Shown piece by piece: positions 13,955-21,314 of a stretch of 21,314 nucleotides of DNA (its first letter is position 1; the number at the start of each line of letters is the position of its first letter). The DNA is from Chloroflexota bacterium (GTDB lineage Bacteria > Chloroflexota > Anaerolineae > Aggregatilineales > Phototrophicaceae): the NCBI GenBank assembly GCA_003242205.1, contig QGUR01000034.1, forward strand, positions 1 through 21,314. The letters run 5' to 3'. Under the pieces are notes generated by a model. That model saw nothing but the letters and a program-made list of their open reading frames with translations, did no database searches and had not been told where the DNA came from. The position numbers and the translations under genes were made by a program.

Positions 13955-14353
13955 TCAGAAAGCGTAATCGCCGGTGTCGCCATCTTCGTCCATGTAGTCG
14001 ATCTCGCCGTGATGCGGGCGGCGATCTCCCAACAGGATCATCTCGTTGGCGACCAGTTCGGTGCGAAAATGCTTTTTACCGGTTTCATCTTCCCACCCGC
14101 GTGTTTGCAGGCGGCCTTCGACATAAACCTGCTGGCCTTTGGTCAAATGCGCTTTGCAGATTTCAGCCAGGTTGCCCCAGGCGACGACGTTGAACCATTC
14201 GGTCTCTTCGCGCCGTTCGCCTTCTGCTGATGTCCACGTGCGGCTTGTGGCGACGCTGAAGCTGGTTACGGGACGTCCGCTCGGCGTATAGCGCATCTCC
14301 GGGTCGCGTCCGACGTGACCGATGATCATAACCTTGTTCAAACCGCGTCCCAT
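13955..14353 (-). CDS. ssb: Single-stranded DNA-binding protein
   Basis: A 132-residue bacterial SSB: one OB fold (residues 3 to about 110, with NKVMIIGHVGRDPEMRYTPSG, WFNVVAWG, GQQVYVEGRLQTR) and a very short tail. The C-terminal acidic tip ends DTGDYAF, a variant of the DDDIPF partner-binding tip with the terminal Phe kept and the Pro replaced by Ala. The Gly/Pro/Gln-rich linker of typical SSBs is almost missing. GGGGAG lies seven nt before the ATG. Its place between rpsF and rpsR is the canonical bacterial order. Confidence 0.96.
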   Translation of the reverse strand: MGRGLNKVMIIGHVGRDPEMRYTPSGRPVTSFSVATSRTWTSAEGERREETEWFNVVAWGNLAEICKAHLTKGQQVYVEGRLQTRGWEDETGKKHFRTELVANEMILLGDRRPHHGEIDYMDEDGDTGDYAF

Positions 14354-14409
14354 CGCTTAACTCCCCGCATATCGTGACAAAAACGCCCGTTTGACCAAAT
14401 GGCGCGCGG

Positions 14410-14700
14410 TCATTCGTCCTTGCGAACGACCAGGTAACGGAGTAGGTTCTGGTTCAGGTTCAGGTTGCGCTCCAGTTCGCCGAGATTGCGCGACTCGATC
14501 AGCGAGTCGTACAACACGTAGTAGCCTTCGCGCTGCTTTTTGATTTCGTAGGCCAGCTTACGGCGGCCCCAGCGGTCGATCTTCTGGACTTCGCCGCCAT
14601 CTGCCTCAATCCAGCCGCGAATCTGGTCGATAGTATTGTTGATCGTGGCCTCGTCCAGATCCAGGCGCACGACAACGACGACCTCGTATGCTCTTTTCAT
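14410..14700 (-). CDS. rpsF: Small ribosomal subunit protein bS6
   Basis: A 96-residue bS6 from the ATG at 14700 (MKRAYEVVVVVRLDLDEA), matching the family start; a 26-codon upstream extension is leader sequence, not protein. Landmarks include DRWGRRKLAYEIKKQREGYYVLYDS and a basic RYLVVRKDE end. bS6 pairs with bS18 in the 30S platform. AAGGAG is present, but 14 nt from the ATG, which is an unusually long spacing. First gene of the rpsF-ssb-rpsR operon; in many bacteria the S6:S18 complex binds the rpsF leader to control its own synthesis. Confidence 0.96.
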   Translation of the reverse strand: MKRAYEVVVVVRLDLDEATINNTIDQIRGWIEADGGEVQKIDRWGRRKLAYEIKKQREGYYVLYDSLIESRNLGELERNLNLNQNLLRYLVVRKDE

Positions 14701-14799
14701 CGGGGTGTATTCTTCTCCTTTCCCCGGGTTTGCCCTGCGGTTTGGCCGGACGCCTCCTGCAGAGCGGAAAGTCGACAAGTCGGGCTGAGGAAGCCCGAC
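14701..14799 (-). promoter_or_regulatory. rpsF mRNA leader with 5'-terminal hairpin; candidate S6:S18 control region
   Basis: Transcription is predicted to begin at about 14799-14798, exactly where an 8-bp hairpin starts (GTCGGGCT 14779-14786 with AGCCCGAC 14792-14799, 5-nt loop). Further along, CTCTGC (14764-14759) can pair with GCAGGG (14738-14733), and GG at 14757-14756 with CC at 14740-14739. An unused AGGAGG (14758-14753) lies in the region. The fold is by eye only; autogenous control by S6:S18 is known for rpsF leaders in general and is inferred here. Confidence 0.45.
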
Positions 14800-14804
14800 A
14801 AAAA

Positions 14805-14833
14805 AGTGTACTTGACGCTTGCGTGATTATCAA
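14805..14833 (-). promoter_or_regulatory. Promoter of rpsF-ssb-rpsR
   Basis: The minus strand has TTGATA (14828-14833), exactly 17 nt, then TACACT (14805-14810). The -35 box overlaps the stop codon of the O-antigen-ligase-like gene. The spacer is optimal, and the discriminator is T-rich and followed by G, which would be the start of the hairpin leader. Confidence 0.65.
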
Positions 14834-16332
14834 CCGCTGGTTGCGGCTTCGGCGGAAACACGTTCAAGCGTAAGGCGGCTGCTTGCCAGCGCCAGCGCGA
14901 CGACAACCCAGAAAAGCAGGATTGATCCCTGAAAGTCCATGCGGAATGAGTAATGGTCGGCGACGCCGTTGACCAGCGCGGTGAGCAGCGCCGCGTGGTA
15001 GCCCAGATGAATCGCCGCCAGTTGCGGATCGTTCCGTACATGCCGCCAGCTCGCCATGCCATAGGCAAAGACGCCGCCCATAGCCAACAGATACAGGCCA
15101 ACGCCAACCAGCCCGATCTCATTCGCCATGATCAGGTACATGCTGGCGACATCGGTATAGAGGTTGATCGACGGCGTGCCGGTGAAGCCGACGCCGAACA
15201 CGGGATACTGGCTGATGAGGCGCAGCGAGTCGATATATTCGCCGATACGCATTTGTGTCGCCAGATCGCCCGCCGTAAAGGCATCGACAAAACGCTCCAC
15301 ATAGCCCTGCGTCTGGGGCAGCGCCAGAATCAGCGCCGCCGCCAGCAGCATTAACAGCAGCAGCTTGCGATAGCGCACCAGAGCGATAAAAGTCAGGCCT
15401 GCGGCGAAAGCCAGCGCGGACGCCCGCGAGAAGGTCAGGATCAGCATCAACAGGACCACGCCAAGCACCAGCGCCGTCAGCCAGCGCGAGCGCAGCACCG
15501 GACGTTCGGCGACGAGTTGCGGCGCGATCATGGAAGCGGCCATCGCCAGCACGCCGCCAAAGGCGTTCGGGTCTATCCATGTGCCGATCGCCCGTTCCGC
15601 CAGAGCGGGATTGTCCTCAATGTAGCGGATGACGCCGCCGTTGGGATAGCCGATGCGTGCCAGCCGGACGAGCGTTCTTTCCGCCAGATCGTCGGGCATG
15701 ACGTAGAGCGCCAGAGCGATGACGGCCTGCGCGCCCGCCACACACAGGATGACGAGTACCAGCCGCCGCAGCGCCTGCGGCTCGCGCAGCAAATCGACCA
15801 GCACGAACACCATGCTGATGCTTAGCAGCGATTCGGCGAACTGGCGCAGGGTGGTGGAAGTCGGCATGGCGAAGCGCAGGCCGAGCGCGAACGCCAGCAC
15901 CAGCCAGGCCATATAGAGCAGGATCAGCGCGTGAACCGGCGTGACGCGAAAATTGCGCCGCTTGCCCGTCGCCCACTGGAGCGCGTACACGGTCAGAAAC
16001 GCTGCCAGCGCCAGATCGAGCAGGGTGGGTGTGAAGCCGATTCGCACCGGGAACGTGCCGAACGGCAGTAGAAGGGTTACGGCAATGACGCCGTACAGCG
16101 CCGCGCGCACATCGGTGATGATATAGAGCGCCGCCAGGACGCCCAGCACGAGCGCAAACGGCACAAGCGGCCCGAACACCGCGATCATCAGGCCGATCAC
16201 GCCGCCCGCGATGCCGAGCGCCAGCCCGATCAGCAGCGCGTAGGCGCGCCGGTCGAGTCCTGCAATCCAGTTTTGCAGCGCGTTTGGCGCTTCGATGACC
16301 GTGTTACGTTGGTTCATGTGCGTCTGTGCCAA
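14830..16332 (-). CDS. O-antigen ligase/polymerase-like (Wzy_C) membrane protein
   Basis: About 500 residues with many hydrophobic segments and the Wzy_C/O-antigen-ligase region: LTFSRASALAFAAG, then a large loop with RIGEYIDSLRLISQYPVFGVGFTG and MANEIGLVGVGLYLL. Family members transfer or polymerise undecaprenyl-linked glycans on the outer face of the membrane. The His of the usual HN motif before the EIGLVG segment is absent here (ASMYLIMANEIG), so the acceptor chemistry may differ. A TTG at 16332 has GGAG six nt upstream and is preferred; an ATG at 16317 has no ribosome site. In an organism without LPS, a polysaccharide or glycoprotein glycan polymerase is more likely than a lipid A ligase. 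It follows the YfhO-like gene after ~150 nt. Confidence 0.82.
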   Translation of the reverse strand: MAQTHMNQRNTVIEAPNALQNWIAGLDRRAYALLIGLALGIAGGVIGLMIAVFGPLVPFALVLGVLAALYIITDVRAALYGVIAVTLLLPFGTFPVRIGFTPTLLDLALAAFLTVYALQWATGKRRNFRVTPVHALILLYMAWLVLAFALGLRFAMPTSTTLRQFAESLLSISMVFVLVDLLREPQALRRLVLVILCVAGAQAVIALALYVMPDDLAERTLVRLARIGYPNGGVIRYIEDNPALAERAIGTWIDPNAFGGVLAMAASMIAPQLVAERPVLRSRWLTALVLGVVLLMLILTFSRASALAFAAGLTFIALVRYRKLLLLMLLAAALILALPQTQGYVERFVDAFTAGDLATQMRIGEYIDSLRLISQYPVFGVGFTGTPSINLYTDVASMYLIMANEIGLVGVGLYLLAMGGVFAYGMASWRHVRNDPQLAAIHLGYHAALLTALVNGVADHYSFRMDFQGSILLFWVVVALALASSRLTLERVSAEAATSG

Positions 16333-16485
16333 CTTATTCTCCAAAGCGGCGTGGGGCCTCAAGCGCGGTCGCGCCTGCGTTCAAAAGCATCAGAACGCGA
16401 TTTTATGGGAGCGTCGTCCCGCCATGCCCGTTGGGTTTCCCCGTTCGCAACCGTGTTTTGGCATCGGGGAGCGCGGCGGGGGAGT
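16333..16485 (-). other. Intergenic region between YfhO-like and O-antigen-ligase-like genes
   Basis: About 150 nt without a recognisable gene. A minus-strand TAAAAT (16400-16405) could be a -10 box with a leader of about 60 nt, but no matching -35 is seen. An imperfect CCCCG/CGGGG stem sits near 16441-16470. Neither is strong. Confidence 0.3.
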
Positions 16486-18729
16486 TCATGCTCGCCGGCC
16501 AAACCGGCCCTGAACCGCGAATGCGAGCAGCATTATAACGCATGCCGCCCAGCCGGCTGCGCTGACCAGCGCGCCCGCGCGAAAGCTGAACGGGTCGTAG
16601 ACCAGCGCAATTCGATGCTCTCCCGCCGGCACGGCGATGGCTGAGAGCGCGCCGTAGGCTCGCATTATCTCGACCGGCTCGCCGTTGAGCGTTGCCGCCC
16701 AGCCCGGATAGTAGGGATGCGCGAGGGAGAGGATGGCAGGCTCCGGCGTGCGGACGGCGATCTCGATCCGTTCCGGTTTGAAGGCCGTGACGGTTGCCTG
16801 CGTTTCTTCGGGCGCTTCGCCGGGTAGCGCTACCGGCGGGGCACTTTCGAGCACGGCAACCGCCCGCACATTGATGCCCGGATCGGCTGCAAGCGCCAGC
16901 GCTGCTTCCCGATCGTCCACCAGCGAGGCCTCATACAGCAGCGCAGCGAATGGTCGCGGGTCTTCAAGGCGATGCAGGTTGACGGGACCGTAGCGATCCT
17001 CGCCGCGTTCGACGATCGTGCTGGGGATGGGCAGTTCTTGCCAATCGCTGAAGACATAGCGAACGGCGAACAGTTCCCAGGCGCGGGGATTGATCTTTTC
17101 CGATTCGATCAGGCGGTATGGCCCGTCGAGAAACAGCGGGCTGATGCCGCGCATATCGAGCACGCCATACAGACTGCCAAAGTTGTCCGTCAGCCCGCGA
17201 AAGCCGTCGACGCGAAAAACGCCATCGCTGTCCTCAAGCACGGCGGCGACGAGGGGCGGGGGCGTCATGGAAAGCTGTGTTTCGGGAGGCACGGGATCAT
17301 AGACTGCCTCGGCGTCCATGCCGACGGCGAACAATTCAAAGACCAGCACGGCGGCCAGCAGCCAGCGCGCCTGTGCGCGGGCGCGCGCCGACGTCAGATA
17401 GCTGATGACGGCAACGACCGCCGCCGCAACCGCCGTTGAGCGGACAACCGGCCCGACAATGTCATCATACTGCTGGCGCGCGCCGAGCCATGCGGCGACG
17501 ACGAAGGCGGCGAAGATGAGGCAAATGGCGAACAACAGGCGTAAGATCGAGCGCAGTCTGGCCCCCGCGCTGGCGGGGCGGCTTTGCCAGTTTGCCAGCA
17601 CGACTGCTCCCAGCGCCGCCAGAACCGCGAGGCTGTTCATCACCAGAACCGCAGCGCGTTCCTGCCCGCGAAAGTAGGCCGATCCGGGCAGGAGATTATA
17701 GAACAGGGGATAGATCGGGCTGTTGGCCCCCAGACTCCACAGCAGCGCGACCAGCGCCACCGTCGCCCAGAATGCGGTTTGTGGCTGCCGCTTCACCACC
17801 GCGATCAGCGCCAGCACAAGCCCGACAATGCCGGCATAGAGCGGCGAAAAGACGCTGACAATCTCCGGAAAGATGAACTGCACGATGTCCTGAAACGGGA
17901 AGCCATTACCTTTGGCGTCGTAGCTCATGCCGGCGCGGGCCGTGCGGGTGAGGTATTCCAGCCCCGGAAGCAGCAATACCGCGCTGAGCGCGAAAGCGAC
18001 CGCCCCGAAGATGGCGACCATCAGCACGAACGACCGCCAGCCGACGCCGGCGCTGAAACAGCGATAGGCCGTGTAGGCTACCAGAAGCAGCGTCATGAAA
18101 TAGCTGGTTTGCGGATGGCCTGCCAGCCACGACAGCCCAAGCGCCAGTCCGGTGACCAGCAGCCATGGCCAGCGCACGCGTTGTTCTCGTGTGGCTTCCA
18201 GTACGCCAAGCGCGCCGAGCGGCAGCCAGATGGCCGCTTCCAGCAGCGCAAGCTGGAGCAGCGGGTAGCCGGTTGTGAAGCCGCTGTAGCCCGCGATCAC
18301 CGCCGCGATGAAGCCCGCAAAAACGCTGCCGGGTTGTCGCAGCGTCAGGCGGCGGGCAAAGGCGTACATCAACAGGCTGTGGCAAGGAACATAAAACGCC
18401 ATCTCAATTTCGAGCGCGTGGTACGACCAGCCGCCTGCCAGCCGCGCCGCCGCGATCGTCAGAAGGCGCGGGGGATAGAAAACCGCCGCCTGCGTATCGG
18501 CGATGAACGGCAGCCCGCTGTTGTTATACGGGTTCCAGAGCGGGATTTCGCCTTCGGAAAGGCGCGCGTACTGATAGGCTCCGAAGGCGACGAACTGACC
18601 CGAAAAGTCGCCCTGTGCCAGCGACGCCTGATCGGCGGCGACCGGCGTGAACAGCCGCCAGAAGAACAACAGCCATAGTCCCACCAGGCCGAGGATCGCC
18701 AGCACGTCGCTGTGAAGATAGCGCTTCAT
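16486..18729 (-). CDS. YfhO-family GT-C-type membrane glycosyltransferase-like protein
   Basis: 747 residues. The N-terminus has the YfhO pattern: a first helix, then an extracytoplasmic loop with GDFSGQF (40-46), GEIPLWNPYNNSGLPF (60-75) and DTQAAVFYPPRLL. About a dozen membrane segments follow to residue ~480. A soluble C-terminal beta domain ends with HPYYPGWAATLNGEPVEI and VPAGEHRIALVYDPFSFRAG, the family hallmark, before a last helix. YfhO proteins are linked in Firmicutes to glycosylation of wall teichoic or lipoteichoic polymers using polyprenyl-phosphate sugars; the donor and acceptor here are unknown. Its ATG overlaps the GT39-like stop by 4 nt, so it is co-translated with it. Confidence 0.87.
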   Translation of the reverse strand: MKRYLHSDVLAILGLVGLWLLFFWRLFTPVAADQASLAQGDFSGQFVAFGAYQYARLSEGEIPLWNPYNNSGLPFIADTQAAVFYPPRLLTIAAARLAGGWSYHALEIEMAFYVPCHSLLMYAFARRLTLRQPGSVFAGFIAAVIAGYSGFTTGYPLLQLALLEAAIWLPLGALGVLEATREQRVRWPWLLVTGLALGLSWLAGHPQTSYFMTLLLVAYTAYRCFSAGVGWRSFVLMVAIFGAVAFALSAVLLLPGLEYLTRTARAGMSYDAKGNGFPFQDIVQFIFPEIVSVFSPLYAGIVGLVLALIAVVKRQPQTAFWATVALVALLWSLGANSPIYPLFYNLLPGSAYFRGQERAAVLVMNSLAVLAALGAVVLANWQSRPASAGARLRSILRLLFAICLIFAAFVVAAWLGARQQYDDIVGPVVRSTAVAAAVVAVISYLTSARARAQARWLLAAVLVFELFAVGMDAEAVYDPVPPETQLSMTPPPLVAAVLEDSDGVFRVDGFRGLTDNFGSLYGVLDMRGISPLFLDGPYRLIESEKINPRAWELFAVRYVFSDWQELPIPSTIVERGEDRYGPVNLHRLEDPRPFAALLYEASLVDDREAALALAADPGINVRAVAVLESAPPVALPGEAPEETQATVTAFKPERIEIAVRTPEPAILSLAHPYYPGWAATLNGEPVEIMRAYGALSAIAVPAGEHRIALVYDPFSFRAGALVSAAGWAACVIMLLAFAVQGRFGRRA

Positions 18730-20978
18730 GGTGTCGCCTCGCGCGGCAGCACGCGCACACGCGTCAGATAAATGTAGTCATCCGCCATACCGCCGTCAGC
18801 GGTGACGATCCGCAGGCGCGGGAATGAGCCGTCTTCGGCCTGACGGTACAGCCCGATTTCCAGTTCGTAGATGTCGGGCGGCGCGTCCTCGCGTATGACC
18901 AGTTCGTGTGTGTCCTCGACCAGTTGGCCCGGTTTCCAGCTCGAGGTCGGCGCGCTGCCCGATGCGGGCCAGGAGTCGGAACCGGCGTAAATGGTGAAAG
19001 TGCGCGGGTCGATGACGTGGGCGAAGACCGTGTAGTCCCGTTCGACCGGGCGCAGCGCCTGCCAGTAGAGTGTCAGCGTGGTGGTATCGCCGGCTCTCGG
19101 CGTCAGGTCGCTGAGTTCGTAGCCAACCAGCGCTATCTGGTGGTCGAAATTGACGTGAATGGGATTAGGAACGTCGAGCGCGCTGGCGGCCGGTTTCAGC
19201 TCGACCTCTCCAACGGTGAAAACTTCCCGGTCTTGGTCAAAGGTCAGGCGCTGTCCGGTCGGAAGATGATACCAACCGACGTTGACCGTGAGCGTATTCG
19301 GTGCGTAGGCGGTCGCCGGAACGCGTACCGCAATAGGGTTGCGCCACGCCCGGCCCGGTGCAAGGTCGCTGGTGGCCAGCACGCCGCCGCCGGGATAAAC
19401 GTCGCGCTGGGCGATGATGACGCCTTCTCCGGTCGTCAGGTGGATGAACAGACTCCAGTCGCGGCTCAGGGTTTCTCGTACTGCCCAGACTGTTTCCAGA
19501 TACACGTAGTCGCCGGGCTGCACGGCTGCGCTGGTCACGCTCGCCTCCAGCAGCGCAATCGCGCCGTTGCCGTCCGGTTCCGAGAAAACCGCCAGCGGCT
19601 CTCTCGCCGCGTATTGGTCGATATCGATTTGTTCGGGCGCGGCGTAGGCCGGCGCGATGACCGCGAACGGGGCCAGCGCCGAAACGATGAGAAACGCGCT
19701 ACCGGCAAGGCCGGCGAGGACGGGTTGGAGGCGTCGCGGCAGCCACCAGAGCAGGCCGACTGCCATCCACAGGCAAATGGCTGACAGCGCGCCAAAGACA
19801 AGCCTTCCCTGCGAAGCGGGCGTTTCCGCCGTCCAGCGCAGGTAGGCGACGAACGTGATCAGCGGCCACGCGACGGCGATGGCGACTGCCATCCAGCGCT
19901 CAACCGGCCAACTGCGCCGGGCGGCATGGCGAATGAGGAACGCTACGGCGCTCAGAAGCGTCAGTCCGCCAAAAAGATTGAACGCCAGATATACGGCATC
20001 GGGCATCGGCACATTGACGCCGCCAAAGAAGCCCCAGAACGCCTGAGTGAAGCTGTGTCGTTCGGCCCACAGTTGTTCGGCGTTGGCCGGGATCAGCCGC
20101 CTGCCGACCGTATCGAGGAAGGCGTTCAGGCCGGTAGGATCGCCGTACAACTGCCAGTTGCGCCAGTACCACCAGCCCGCAATGACGATGGTAAGCGCGC
20201 CGGAAATCAGCCCGCCGATGACGAAGGGCCGCCAGTCGCGCAGGCGCAGGCTGATGACGAGCAGCGCCAGCGCGATGATCGGGATGAGAAAGCCGATGTT
20301 GAGCTTGGAGAGCAGGCCCGCGCCCGTAACGATGCCGAGCAGGGCATATTGTCTCCATCCCGGCGCAGCGCGCGCCTGCACCAGCCGCACGATCAGTAGC
20401 GTCAGCAGATTACCGAGCAGATTGGACAAATTATCGTTGTTGACCGAACCGCTGATGAACAGGAACATCGGCAGGAAGGCGTTGAGCGCCGCCGCTCCCA
20501 GCGCAACCAGCGGCCAGTCGGGAAAAATCGAGCGGGCGAGCAGGTAGGTGACGATGACTGTACCCAGCCCAAGCGCCACGGAGAAGAAGCGGGCGACATG
20601 CACCGCCAGCGTCGTGCCCGTCCACGGGAAGGCTTCGGCGTCGCTATGCACGATCATGTTCGCGTTGCGGTCGGGACGGACGACGCCGATGTCGGCATGG
20701 GGATTGATACGCCGGACCGCGCTCATGTCCGACGTGTCGATGCCGCCGGTCAGGATAGCGGCGAGCATGTAATAGAGCGGCGGCTGGCCGCCTTCCTGAC
20801 GCCAGGGTTCATTCGGGTCAGGGCGGGGCAGACCAAGCCGGTTGTCGGCCACATACTTGACCATCGGATAGTGCCACTGCTCGTCGGACGCTTCGAAAAT
20901 CGGCGTGACGACGCTGTAAACGCTACCGAGAATGACATAGGCCACAAGGATGACGTAGAGCCAGAAACGGTAACTCAT
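18726..20978 (-). CDS. GT39/DUF2142-like GT-C glycosyltransferase with tandem C-terminal beta domains
   Basis: 750 residues. After the first helix comes PIFEASDEQWHY (Asp32-Glu33), the acidic motif typical of the first extracytoplasmic loop in PMT/ArnT-type GT-C enzymes. QPPLYYMLAA (65-74) and SGSVNNDNLSNL follow, then roughly ten more membrane segments to about 445. The C-terminal ~300 residues are soluble and contain two similar beta-rich units, about 488-580 and 628-723. Each runs from a GD start through W..(L/T)(F)IH or FAHV, to a PG....(D/E) strand and a final V/L.(V/I)G(W/L)Y strand. It should move a sugar from a polyprenyl-phosphate donor to an extracytoplasmic acceptor. ATGA overlaps join it to the GT4 gene before and the YfhO gene after it. 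Confidence 0.85.
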   Translation of the reverse strand: MSYRFWLYVILVAYVILGSVYSVVTPIFEASDEQWHYPMVKYVADNRLGLPRPDPNEPWRQEGGQPPLYYMLAAILTGGIDTSDMSAVRRINPHADIGVVRPDRNANMIVHSDAEAFPWTGTTLAVHVARFFSVALGLGTVIVTYLLARSIFPDWPLVALGAAALNAFLPMFLFISGSVNNDNLSNLLGNLLTLLIVRLVQARAAPGWRQYALLGIVTGAGLLSKLNIGFLIPIIALALLVISLRLRDWRPFVIGGLISGALTIVIAGWWYWRNWQLYGDPTGLNAFLDTVGRRLIPANAEQLWAERHSFTQAFWGFFGGVNVPMPDAVYLAFNLFGGLTLLSAVAFLIRHAARRSWPVERWMAVAIAVAWPLITFVAYLRWTAETPASQGRLVFGALSAICLWMAVGLLWWLPRRLQPVLAGLAGSAFLIVSALAPFAVIAPAYAAPEQIDIDQYAAREPLAVFSEPDGNGAIALLEASVTSAAVQPGDYVYLETVWAVRETLSRDWSLFIHLTTGEGVIIAQRDVYPGGGVLATSDLAPGRAWRNPIAVRVPATAYAPNTLTVNVGWYHLPTGQRLTFDQDREVFTVGEVELKPAASALDVPNPIHVNFDHQIALVGYELSDLTPRAGDTTTLTLYWQALRPVERDYTVFAHVIDPRTFTIYAGSDSWPASGSAPTSSWKPGQLVEDTHELVIREDAPPDIYELEIGLYRQAEDGSFPRLRIVTADGGMADDYIYLTRVRVLPREATP

Positions 20979-21314
20979 CGACGGCGAATCTGCTCGAAAA
21001 AAGCTACGGTATCGCGGGCAATCCGCGACCAGTCGAATAACGGGCGAAGCGCTCTCGCTCCATGGCGCAGGCGCTCACGCAAATCCGGCGAATGATAAAG
21101 CCGGGAGAGCGCGTTTGCCAGCGCCGTTACGTTTCCGGGGGGAACCAGCAGCATGTTTTCGCCATCGACAAACGTAGGAACGGGTACGGCGGGTTCGGTC
21201 GTGACGATCGCGCAGCCATGCTCAATTGCCGCCATCAGTGTGCCGCGACGGTATGAAGCGCCGTCGAGAAACGGCAGCGCCGTCGCGTCGCTGGCCGCCA
21301 GAAACCCGGCAACC
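20975..21314 (-). CDS. GT4-family glycosyltransferase, C-terminal part (5' end outside window)
   Basis: The reading frame is open to the window edge and its last 112 residues are visible. They contain the nucleotide-sugar-binding half of a GT-B (GT4, group 1) enzyme: SDATALPFLDGASYRRGTLM, then AAIEHGCAIVTTEPAVPVPTFVDGENMLLVPPGN and a terminal helix closing at FFEQIRRR. The DGASYRRGT segment is the common GT4 pattern around the donor-binding acidic residue. It is cytoplasmic and probably builds the lipid-linked or surface glycan handled by the following membrane proteins. The stop overlaps the GT39-like start by 4 nt. Confidence 0.9.
   Translation of the reverse strand, partial: VAGFLAASDATALPFLDGASYRRGTLMAAIEHGCAIVTTEPAVPVPTFVDGENMLLVPPGNVTALANALSRLYHSPDLRERLRHGARALRPLFDWSRIARDTVAFFEQIRRR

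Noticed and set aside
17584..18678. 364-codon plus-strand frame opposite the YfhO-like gene
   Set aside because: Same shadow pattern; no motif, no ribosome site, and the minus strand encodes a clear family member.
1..21314. tRNA, rRNA, CRISPR, insertion sequences, prophage
   Set aside because: No cloverleaf, repeat-spacer array, transposase or integrase signature was seen on either strand.

Overview
The window looks like a piece of a moderately GC-rich chromosome from a Gram-positive-type or Terrabacteria-type organism. Chloroflexota, probably Anaerolineae, is the best guess. The reasons are an FhaA/FhaB-RodA-PBP cluster of the kind otherwise best known from Actinobacteria, lineage-typical secreted SH3 and C39-TPR proteins, YfhO and GT39 membrane proteins with appended beta-rich domains, and a four-cysteine bS18. 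This assignment is inferred from protein content only. No rRNA, tRNA, CRISPR array, insertion sequence or other mobile element is visible. Coding density is high, and several adjacent genes overlap by 1-4 nt (ATGA or TGATG junctions), which implies tight operons.

Layout by position. (1) 1-3680, minus strand: a membrane-anchored C39-like peptidase with a TPR tail, then a MurJ-family flippase, then a metallo-beta-lactamase-fold hydrolase cut by the window edge. (2) 3913-5660, plus strand: a UPF0104/AglD-like membrane protein coupled to a PHP phosphoesterase. (3) 5724-11957, minus strand: an FhaA-like protein, an FhaB-like protein, methylthioadenosine phosphorylase, a RodA/FtsW SEDS polymerase, a class B PBP homologue whose three catalytic motifs are all replaced, and a secreted SH3/FecR-like protein. 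(4) 12067-13428, minus: a membrane-anchored parvulin-type foldase. (5) 13547-14700, minus: the classic rpsF-ssb-rpsR operon with a good promoter and a hairpin at the predicted 5' end of the mRNA. (6) 14830-21314, minus: a surface-glycan block containing a GT4 glycosyltransferase (cut by the edge), a GT39-like GT-C protein, a YfhO-like GT-C protein and an O-antigen ligase/polymerase-like protein.

The theme is the cell envelope: lipid-linked glycan flipping and polymerisation, division and elongation machinery, extracytoplasmic folding and surface polysaccharide. The most notable observation is the cell-wall module. The SEDS glycan polymerase appears intact, but its partner PBP has no transpeptidase active site. 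The MurJ homologue in the same window has lost several charged cavity residues known from E. coli MurJ. Together these suggest altered peptidoglycan (or other glycan) chemistry, or a scaffold-only PBP, in this lineage.
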